From SIG607 sp045614505 (GTDB lineage: Bacteria > Bacillota > Clostridia > Oscillospirales > Acutalibacteraceae), in contig JAZLDA010000062.1 of assembly GCA_045614505.1 (NCBI GenBank), forward strand, positions 1 to 28,216: a stretch of 28,216 bases of DNA, in the 5' to 3' direction. This document shows, piece by piece, positions 22,942 to 28,216 of the stretch. The notes below the pieces were generated by a model. It was not told where the DNA came from, searched no databases, and saw only the letters and a list, made by a program, of their open reading frames with translations. Position 1 is the stretch's first letter, and the number at the start of each line of letters is the position of its first letter. Both the position numbers and the translations under genes were made by a program.

Positions 22942-23018
22942 GGGGCATTAGCTCAGTTGGTTAGAGCTCCCGGCTCATAACCGGTCGGTCCGGGGTTCGA
23001 GTCCCTGATGCCCCACCA
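22942..23018 (+). tRNA. tRNA with CAU anticodon (elongator Met or lysidine-modified Ile)
   Basis: 77 bases with encoded CCA. The acceptor GGGGCAT (22942-22948) pairs with ATGCCCC (23008-23014). Anticodon CAT is at 22976-22978 in loop CTCATAA. The fully paired first position excludes an initiator tRNA of the usual kind. The loop and flanking GGCTCATAACCG closely resemble Bacillus tRNA-Ile(CAU), whose C34 becomes lysidine, but Met elongator tRNAs of some clostridia may look similar, so amino-acid identity stays open. Position 27-43 is C-U, unpaired. Confidence 0.9.
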
Positions 23019-23052
23019 GTTTTTTATTTACCCGAATCAGCAGAAGTTATAT

Positions 23053-23127
23053 AGGGGTATGGTGTCAATGGTAGCACACCGGTCTCCAAAACCGTTTGTG
23101 AGGGTTCGAGTCCTTCTACCCCTGCCA
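23053..23127 (+). tRNA. tRNA-Trp (anticodon CCA)
   Basis: 75 bases with encoded CCA. The acceptor AGGGGTA (23053-23059) pairs with TACCCCT (23117-23123), with G discriminator. Anticodon CCA is at 23086-23088 in loop CTCCAAA. Position 27-43 is an unpaired C-U. It shares a transcript with the CAU tRNA 34 bases upstream. Confidence 0.93.
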
Positions 23128-23170
23128 AAACTAAAATCCTGTCGATTATTGTCGGCAGGATTTTAGTTTT
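23127..23170 (+). terminator. Terminator of the tRNA pair
   Basis: A 15-bp perfect stem, AAAACTAAAATCCTG / CAGGATTTTAGTTTT, extended inside by four further pairs (one G-U) around a six-base loop. It ends in a T-rich tract. Confidence 0.9.
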
Positions 23171-23214
23171 GTATTATTCATTTTTCATTAATCTGACGCT
23201 TTGCTTCGAGAGCG

Positions 23215-23243
23215 TTGATTTAAAGAGCGAATTATGATATAAT
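23215..23243 (+). promoter_or_regulatory. Promoter and long leader of the acyltransferase-PAP2 operon
   Basis: TTGATT (23215-23220), 17 bases, TATAAT (23238-23243) with an extended-10 TGA. The -10 lies in a palindrome, GAATTAT-GAT-ATAATTC (23229-23245). The start codon is at 23424, leaving a leader of about 170 bases. It holds a weak inverted repeat (TTTTATAAA at 23315-23323, TTTATAAAA at 23342-23350) but no riboswitch that I recognise. Confidence 0.55.
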
Positions 23244-23423
23244 TCATTAAATGGTAAAAAACAAACCGTCCGTTACCTGAAAAATTTCTTAATTTTGCAA
23301 CGAATCCTGTCTTGTTTTATAAAGAGTTTTCACACCGAGTTTTTATAAAAGCCGAAAAAAGTTTTTACTTTATTAACATTTTAGTATTAAAATTTTTACA
23401 TCACAATTTAGGAGTGAAAGTAA

Positions 23424-24179
23424 TTGCAGCAAAAAGTATCACCCTTTTTTAAAATTATCAAAGGAGTGTTAAAGTTTTTTTATCCTAAAACTAAATTTTT
23501 CGGCACAGAAAATCTAAACGGTGAGCCGGTGATTTTCGTAGGAAATCACTCGCAGATGGCAGGTCCCATAATCTGTGAACTCTTTTTCCCTGTAGAAAGA
23601 TACTCCTGGTGCGCAGGACAAATGATGCATCTGCGAGAGGTTCCGGCTTATGCTTTTGAAGATTTCTGGTCAGAAAAGCCTAAATTCAGCCGTCCTTTCT
23701 ATAGGCTTCTTTCCTTCTTAATTGCACCTCTCTCGGTTTTGATTTTTAACAATGCAAACACCGTTGCAGTATACAAAAACTCCCACGGACTTTCTACATA
23801 TAAGGATACTATAAGGATTCTAAACAGCGGCAAAAGCATTGTGATTTTCCCAGAGCAAAACAAACCGCACAATCACATTATTTATGATTTTCAGGACAAA
23901 TTCATTGATGTGGCAAGACTTTATTACAAAAAACACAAAAAGGAAATTTCCTTTGTACCTATGTATATAGCCCCCCGTCTTAATGAAGTACATTTCGGAA
24001 AACCGATTCGCTACTGTGCCGACAATGATGCAGATAAAGAACGCGAAAGAATTAAAGAATACCTTATGGAGGAAATAACCTTTGTTGCTGTGAGTCTGCC
24101 CTGCCACACAGTTGTTCCCTACCGCAACATACCTAAAAAATATTATCCGTTAAACAAAGAAAGCGAGGGAGTAAAATGA
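23424..24179 (+). CDS. PlsC-like acyltransferase with an altered active-site motif
   Basis: 251 residues from a TTG start behind TAGGAGTG. The fold resembles 1-acyl-glycerol-3-phosphate acyltransferases: VIFVGNHSQMAGP (37-48) stands where the catalytic HX4D motif belongs, and SIVIFPEQ (138-145) where the FPEGTRS motif belongs. However, the aspartate of HX4D is Gly47 (H42-SQMA-G47) and the Gly-Thr of FPEGT is replaced by Gln. So either the catalytic mechanism differs or the substrate is unusual. A weakly hydrophobic segment (about 94-110) suggests membrane association. The gene overlaps the following PAP2 gene by four bases (ATGA), so the two probably act in one lipid pathway. Confidence 0.75.
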   Translation: MQQKVSPFFKIIKGVLKFFYPKTKFFGTENLNGEPVIFVGNHSQMAGPIICELFFPVERYSWCAGQMMHLREVPAYAFEDFWSEKPKFSRPFYRLLSFLIAPLSVLIFNNANTVAVYKNSHGLSTYKDTIRILNSGKSIVIFPEQNKPHNHIIYDFQDKFIDVARLYYKKHKKEISFVPMYIAPRLNEVHFGKPIRYCADNDADKERERIKEYLMEEITFVAVSLPCHTVVPYRNIPKKYYPLNKESEGVK

Positions 24180-24871
24180 GAAAACCCGTAGTGAATTACA
24201 GAAAGTTCAGACTGTCAAAGCTTAACACTCCCGAATTTTCCCATCTCAAATATTTGCTTGGCTGGGTCGGATATTTTGCCCTTTATTTTCTCACCGAAAA
24301 TCTTATCCCCAGAGAAAACTGTTACGCTGTATATTCCCCGCTTGACGACCTTATACCCTTTTGCGAATTATTTGTAATTCCTTATGTTTTCTGGTATCTG
24401 CTTATAGTTATTTCACTTCTTTACTTTGCTTTATATAACACCGACGGATTTAAAAGACTGCAGACCTTTATTATAGTCACTCAGGTAGCGGCAATGGCTA
24501 TTTACATAATCTTCCCCAACCGTCAGGATCTGCGACCCGAGGAATTTGCAAGAGACAATATTTTCACCGATGTTATAGGATTCCTTTATTCCTTTGACAC
24601 CAGTACCAATGTCTGCCCCTCTCTGCACGTTGCATATTCCGTAGGTATTGCGTCTGTCTGGCTTAAAGAAAAATCGGCAACAAAACTTTGGAAGGCTTTT
24701 ATTGTTATTACCGTAGTTCTTATTTGTCTCTCTACTGCATTCATTAAACAGCATTCTATAGTTGATGCCTTCGCGGCAATTCCCGTTTGTATTCTTGCAG
24801 AATACATAACCTACGGCAAATCCTACTGGCGTAAAAAATTCCAAAAAGCACAACCTATAAGTAAATCTTAG
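24176..24871 (+). CDS. PAP2 superfamily membrane phosphatase / phosphotransferase (Aur1/Ipt1-like)
   Basis: 231 residues, about six membrane segments. The three PAP2 motifs are present in the inositolphosphotransferase-like form: NRQDLRP (115-121), CPSLHVA (147-153, His151), and STAFIKQHSIVDAFA (186-200, with His193 as the expected nucleophile and Asp197). PSLHVA in place of PSGH and KQHS..D are typical of the PAP2_3/Aur1 branch, whose eukaryotic members move phosphoinositol onto lipids. Bacterial relatives may be lipid phosphatases or head-group transferases. Its start codon overlaps the stop of the acyltransferase gene. The substrate is not known. Confidence 0.82.
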   Translation: MRKPVVNYRKFRLSKLNTPEFSHLKYLLGWVGYFALYFLTENLIPRENCYAVYSPLDDLIPFCELFVIPYVFWYLLIVISLLYFALYNTDGFKRLQTFIIVTQVAAMAIYIIFPNRQDLRPEEFARDNIFTDVIGFLYSFDTSTNVCPSLHVAYSVGIASVWLKEKSATKLWKAFIVITVVLICLSTAFIKQHSIVDAFAAIPVCILAEYITYGKSYWRKKFQKAQPISKS

Positions 24872-24899
24872 TTTACAAAAAAATATAAAAATCTTCAAT

Positions 24900-24991
24900 A
24901 AAAGCACTTTAACACTTAATCATCTTCAGTTTTAGCAACCACAGGTTGCAAAAAAATCAAACTAAAGTTGATTGATATATAAAGTGCTTTT
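24900..24991 (+). other. Nested stem structure between the PAP2 gene and the amino-sugar operon
   Basis: Three nested stems: outer 11 bp (AAAAGCACTTT 24900-24910 with AAAGTGCTTTT 24981-24991); middle 9 bp with two G-U pairs (24927-24935 with 24962-24970); inner CAACC-ACA-GGTTG (24936-24948). It ends in TTTTTG. It may be an elaborate terminator for the lipid genes or an independent structured RNA. The 3' end abuts the -35 of the next promoter. Confidence 0.45.
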
Positions 24992-25019
24992 TGTTATCAT
25001 ACTAATAGTATGGTTTAAT
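24991..25019 (+). promoter_or_regulatory. Promoter of the amino-sugar operon with an operator in its spacer
   Basis: TTGTTA (24991-24996), 17 bases, TTTAAT (25014-25019). The spacer is almost exactly a perfect palindrome, CATACT-AAT-AGTATG (24998-25012). A protein bound there would directly compete with RNA polymerase. The first gene of the operon encodes an XRE DNA-binding domain, the obvious candidate ligand. Confidence 0.7.
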
Positions 25020-25047
25020 ATTTATATAACTGAAAGAAGGTTTTTAT

Positions 25048-26670
25048 ATGACTATAGGCGAAAAAATTGTCAGCCTCAGAACTGACAGAAACATTTCTCA
25101 GGAGCAGTTAGCTGAAAAAGTTCAGGTTTCACGCCAGTCGGTTTCAAAGTGGGAAATGGACCAGGCACTTCCCCAAATTGACAAGGTGTTGCAGCTTTGC
25201 GAGCTTTTCGACATTACAACTGATGAGCTTCTCCGAGACACCGTTTCCATCAATACGGGAACAAAGGAGAAAAAGGAAGGCCTTAAATACTTCGGCACCG
25301 ACGGTTTCAGAGGTGAAGCAAACTGTAACCTTACCTCACTTCAGGCGTATAAAGTAGGCAGATTCTTAGGCTGGTACTATTCCTCCTCTGTTTCAGGCTG
25401 TTCAAAGCCCGGATACAGACCCAAAATAGTAATCGGTAAAGATACGCGCCGTTCAAGTTATATGCTTGAATACTCCATTGTGGCAGGTATTACCGCTTCG
25501 GGAGCTGACGCATATATGCTTCACGTTACCACAACCCCCAGTGTTTCCTATGTAACCCGTCAGGATGAATTTGACTGCGGTATAATGATAACCGCTTCCC
25601 ATAATCCCTTTTATGATAACGGAATTAAGGTAATCAACCGTTACGGTGAAAAGTTGGACGATAACACCACCGCCCTTATTGAGGCTTATATTGACGGTGA
25701 TTTAAAGGTGCTTGGTGTATCGGGAGATGATTTACCTTTAGCCCAAAGAGAACGTATAGGCTGTATCGTTGACTATGTTTCGGGCAGAAACAGATATTTA
25801 GGTTACCTTATTTCCCTTGCCTCTAATTCCTACAAGAAGCTGAGAATCGGTCTTGACTGTGCAAACGGCGCTTCCTGGATGATTGCAAAAAGCGTTTTCG
25901 GTGCACTTGGTGCTCAGACAATAGTTATCGGTGCCGAGCCTGACGGACTCAATGTGAATAACGGTTGCGGCTCCACTCATATAGAAAACCTCTGCCGCCT
26001 TGTTAAAGAACAGCACCTGGACATCGGCTTTGCCTTTGACGGCGATGCCGACCGCTGTATAGCAGTTGACGAAAACGGCAATATTGTAGACGGCGACGCT
26101 ATGATGTATATTCTCGGCAAACGCCTTAAATCCCGTGATATGTTAAACGGCAACACTGTAGTTGCTACCATAATGTCCAACAGTGGACTCATAAACAGCC
26201 TTAATGAAATAGGTATTAACTGCGAGCAGACCACTGTCGGTGACCGCTTCGTATATGAATGTATGCAGAAAAATGATTATTCCCTTGGCGGCGAGCAGTC
26301 AGGTCATATAATCCTTAAAAAATATGCCACCACGGGAGACGGAATACTCACCGCAATTATGCTTACCGAAGAAATCTGCGACTCAAAGCTTTCCCTTTCA
26401 GAGCTTGCCGAACCCGTAAAGCTCTATCCTCAGAAAATCAAAAACCTGAGGGTGCACGACAAGGCTGCAGTTCTCGGTGATACCAAAGTGCTGGCGGCTA
26501 AAGATGAGGTAGAAAAGCTCATCGGCGGAAAAGGCAGAGCGCTCCTTCGTCAAAGCGGCACCGAACCGGTTATACGCATTATGGTTGAAGCCGAAAGCGA
26601 AGAGCTTTGTGACAGCTATATAGAAATGATTGCAAAAGTAGTTATTGAAAGGGGTCACTGTGTTGAATAA
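25048..26670 (+). CDS. XRE helix-turn-helix / phosphoglucosamine mutase (GlmM) fusion
   Basis: 540 residues in one uninterrupted frame. Residues about 5-62 are an XRE/Cro-type HTH (ISQEQLAEKVQVSRQSVSKWE). After a short linker (65-78), residues 79-540 are a complete GlmM-type phosphohexomutase: KYFGTDGFRG (80-89), phosphoserine loop TASHNP (S184), metal-binding DGDADR (331-336), sugar-binding GGEQSGH (414-420) and phosphate-binding RQSGTEP (501-507). GlmM interconverts glucosamine-6-phosphate and glucosamine-1-phosphate for peptidoglycan precursors; it is normally about 450 residues with no DNA-binding domain. The fused HTH suggests a trigger enzyme that reports amino-sugar phosphate to its own promoter. 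AAGAAGG precedes the ATG. It leads an operon with an acetyltransferase-like gene, nagB and a ROK kinase. Confidence 0.92.
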   Translation: MTIGEKIVSLRTDRNISQEQLAEKVQVSRQSVSKWEMDQALPQIDKVLQLCELFDITTDELLRDTVSINTGTKEKKEGLKYFGTDGFRGEANCNLTSLQAYKVGRFLGWYYSSSVSGCSKPGYRPKIVIGKDTRRSSYMLEYSIVAGITASGADAYMLHVTTTPSVSYVTRQDEFDCGIMITASHNPFYDNGIKVINRYGEKLDDNTTALIEAYIDGDLKVLGVSGDDLPLAQRERIGCIVDYVSGRNRYLGYLISLASNSYKKLRIGLDCANGASWMIAKSVFGALGAQTIVIGAEPDGLNVNNGCGSTHIENLCRLVKEQHLDIGFAFDGDADRCIAVDENGNIVDGDAMMYILGKRLKSRDMLNGNTVVATIMSNSGLINSLNEIGINCEQTTVGDRFVYECMQKNDYSLGGEQSGHIILKKYATTGDGILTAIMLTEEICDSKLSLSELAEPVKLYPQKIKNLRVHDKAAVLGDTKVLAAKDEVEKLIGGKGRALLRQSGTEPVIRIMVEAESEELCDSYIEMIAKVVIERGHCVE

Positions 26671-27325
26671 ACTTGTTAAAACAAATGAGCTTTATGACTG
26701 TAAGGTAAGCTACCTCTCCCATCTTTTTGAAACAAATGAATACCCTTGGGATATGCTTCCTAAAATCAAAGAATATATTTTAGCACTCATAGAAAAAGGT
26801 ATGTCCGGTTTCACCGAAATAAAGGAAGGCGTACTTGTTGGGGAAAACGTTAAAATATACCCCACCGCAACCATTGAAGCACCTGCAATTATAGGTAATG
26901 GAACCGAAATTCGACCCGGTGCATTTATCCGAGGCAGTGTTATTACGGGTGAAAATTGCGTTATCGGAAATTCTTCTGAACTAAAAAACTGTATTTTACT
27001 TGATAAAGTTCAAGTTCCGCATTATAATTATGTAGGAGACTCCGTTCTCGGCAATAAAGCACATATGGGAGCCGGCTCTATTTGTTCCAATTTAAAGTCT
27101 GACGGTAAGGCTGTTGTCATCCACGCAGATGTTGACTATGAAACAGGACTTAGAAAAATCGGGGGCATACTTGCAGACGGTGCCGATGTGGGCTGCGGCT
27201 GCGTTTTAAATCCCGGAACGGTAATAGGTAAAAATACCTCTGTCTATCCTCTTACTTCTCTTCGCGGTGTCTTCCCTGCAAACTGTATTGTAAAAAGCAA
27301 GGAAACAGTCGTAGAGAGAAAATAA
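26660..27325 (+). CDS. Stand-alone left-handed beta-helix acyltransferase (GlmU C-terminal-like)
   Basis: About 221 residues from GTG 26660 (AAAGGGG upstream; it overlaps the end of the fusion gene by 11 bases; TTG 26645 or 26663 are alternatives). Residues about 1-50 are a helical cap. Hexapeptide repeats follow (VLVGENVKIYPTATIEAPAI; then IGNGTEIRPGAFIRGSVITG, typical of beta-helix turns). The part PHYNYVGDSVLGNKAHMGAG matches the GlmU C-domain histidine and loop region (HYNYVGDS). There is no uridylyltransferase domain. I infer acetyl transfer to glucosamine-1-phosphate made by the fused mutase, but a separate pyrophosphorylase would then be needed. It could instead act on another sugar. 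Confidence 0.8.
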   Translation: MLNKLVKTNELYDCKVSYLSHLFETNEYPWDMLPKIKEYILALIEKGMSGFTEIKEGVLVGENVKIYPTATIEAPAIIGNGTEIRPGAFIRGSVITGENCVIGNSSELKNCILLDKVQVPHYNYVGDSVLGNKAHMGAGSICSNLKSDGKAVVIHADVDYETGLRKIGGILADGADVGCGCVLNPGTVIGKNTSVYPLTSLRGVFPANCIVKSKETVVERK

Positions 27326-27345
27326 TACGAAAGAAGCGATGCACC

Positions 27346-28056
27346 ATGAAATTTATTACAGTAAAAAACTATGAAGAACTCAGCACAAAGGCAGCAAACA
27401 TTATTGCGGCGCAAATCATCAACAAGCCTGACTGTGTGTTAGGTCTTGCTACAGGCTCATCCCCTGTAGGTACATACGATAAGCTGACCGAATATTTCAA
27501 TAACGGTACCATTGATTTTTCCACCGTTACCAGCGTTAACCTTGACGAGTATGTAGGTCTTGACGGTACAAACGACCAGAGTTATCGTTACTTTATGAAC
27601 AAAAACCTTTTTGATAGGGTCAACATTGATAAAGCTAATACATATGTTCCCAGCGGTACTGCTGAGGATATAGAGCAGGAAGGCGAAGAGTACGATAAAC
27701 TGATTAAGAAGCTTGGCGGCATTGACCTTCAGCTTCTGGGAATCGGAAGAAACGGCCACATTGGCTTTAACGAGCCTGCGGAGACTTTTTCTGAGGGAAC
27801 TCACGTTGTAGAACTTACCGAGTCAACCATTGAGGCAAATTCTTGCTTCTTTGCATCAAAGGACGAGGTTCCTACTAAGGCTATTACTATGGGTATCGGT
27901 TCTATTATGAATGCGAAAAAGGTGCTTCTGGTGGCTAACGGTCCTTATAAGAAGGATATTATCGAAAAGGCCGCAAACGGCGAAATTACACCCTTGGTAC
28001 CTGCGTCAATACTGCAAAACCATGCGGACGTGACTTTTATTTACAGTGAAGAGTGA
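27346..28056 (+). CDS. nagB: Glucosamine-6-phosphate deaminase
   Basis: 236 residues, slightly shorter than the usual 240-266. It converts glucosamine-6-phosphate to fructose-6-phosphate and ammonia, linking amino sugars to glycolysis. The motifs are LGLATGSSPVGTYDKL (phosphate binding), NLDEYVGL with catalytic Asp67, and GIGRNGHIGFNEPA with His138 and Glu143. The residue matching Asp141 of the E. coli enzyme is Asn136 here, as I believe is common in Firmicutes. The AAAGAAG ribosome site is weak. It is the third gene of the amino-sugar operon, 20 bases after the acyltransferase. It draws on the same substrate, glucosamine-6-phosphate, as the fused GlmM. Confidence 0.95.
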   Translation: MKFITVKNYEELSTKAANIIAAQIINKPDCVLGLATGSSPVGTYDKLTEYFNNGTIDFSTVTSVNLDEYVGLDGTNDQSYRYFMNKNLFDRVNIDKANTYVPSGTAEDIEQEGEEYDKLIKKLGGIDLQLLGIGRNGHIGFNEPAETFSEGTHVVELTESTIEANSCFFASKDEVPTKAITMGIGSIMNAKKVLLVANGPYKKDIIEKAANGEITPLVPASILQNHADVTFIYSEE

Positions 28057-28069
28057 GGCGTAAAGATAA

Positions 28070-28216
28070 ATGTACAGAATAGGTGTTGACCTTGGTGGTA
28101 CAAAGATTGCGGCAGGTATCATTAACGATGCCTGCGAGATAGTTTGCAAGGAGACGGTTCCTACGGGAATGCCCTGTTCTCCTGAGAAGATTGCAGAGAA
28201 GATTGTGGGAGCCACG
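28070..28216 (+). CDS. ROK family sugar kinase, partial (N-terminus)
   Basis: The first 49 residues are visible and the gene runs off the right edge. MYRIGVDLGGTKIAAGII contains the DLGGTK ATP-binding motif of ROK kinases; the rest of the visible part fits the first ROK lobe. With nagB 13 bases upstream, an N-acetylglucosamine, N-acetylmannosamine or glucose kinase is most likely. The sugar-binding and zinc motifs lie outside the window, so the substrate cannot be stated. Confidence 0.88.
   Translation, partial: MYRIGVDLGGTKIAAGIINDACEIVCKETVPTGMPCSPEKIAEKIVGAT

Noticed and set aside
23250..23279. Nine-codon ORF in the acyltransferase leader as an attenuation peptide
   Set aside because: There is no ribosome site, no runs of one codon, and no terminator/antiterminator pair downstream.
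24431..24907. 158-codon open frame on the minus strand
   Set aside because: It is antisense to the PAP2 gene, which has all family motifs; it has no homology that I recognise.
1..28216. Insertion sequences, transposases or CRISPR arrays
   Set aside because: No transposase motifs, no terminal inverted repeats around a gene, and no regularly spaced 25-40 base repeats were seen.

Overview
The window looks like a chromosomal segment of a low-to-mid GC, Gram-positive, endospore-forming member of the Clostridia, most likely an Oscillospiraceae/Ruminococcaceae-type anaerobe. Evidence for this: a spore-germinant receptor operon, a SleC-type cortex-lytic system, a class B sortase, strong AGGAGG-type ribosome sites, TTGACA/TATAAT promoters and densely packed short operons. 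The taxonomic call is an inference from gene content; there is no rRNA gene here.

Layout. 1-2778 (minus): a short phage late cassette (collagen-like tail fibre, tail protein, holin-like protein, amidase running off the left edge). 2968-5209: a Gfo/Idh/MocA oxidoreductase divergent from an AraC regulator, with a palindrome lying between the -35 and -10 of the oxidoreductase promoter. 5288-5374: tRNA-Leu(CAA). 5590-8627: germination operon gerA-gerC-gerB with a close match to a sigma-G promoter; its GerC is only half the usual length. Convergent to it, 10550-8638: a two-gene SleC-like cortex-lytic unit (propeptide-like protein, then SpoIID plus three peptidoglycan-binding domains), bracketed by near-identical C-rich direct repeats. 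16902-10661 (minus): topB, srtB and ileS. 17051-19115: RpiR/SIS regulator and an organophosphate-antiporter-like MFS transporter. 20128-19136 (minus): D-2-hydroxyacid dehydrogenase. 20270-21733: maf, trmO and a nitroreductase relic with its centre deleted. 22793-21786 (minus): Ca2+/Na+ antiporter. 22942-23127: tRNA-CAU and tRNA-Trp. 23424-24871: an atypical acyltransferase coupled to a PAP2/Aur1-like membrane enzyme. 25048 to the right edge: an amino-sugar operon.

The most unusual content is the amino-sugar operon. Its first gene encodes an XRE helix-turn-helix fused in frame to a complete phosphoglucosamine mutase (GlmM), with all four mutase motifs intact. Its promoter carries a perfect 15-bp palindrome inside the 17-bp spacer. 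It is followed by a stand-alone GlmU-C-like beta-helix acyltransferase, glucosamine-6-phosphate deaminase (nagB) and a ROK sugar kinase. A reasonable hypothesis is a one-component switch in which the mutase domain senses amino-sugar phosphate and the fused DNA-binding domain controls the operon. Second-tier observations are the split SleC, the minimal GerC, and heptamer-periodic C-rich/G-rich intergenic arrays (8629-8642, 10590-10624, 20193-20255) that resemble telomeric repeats.
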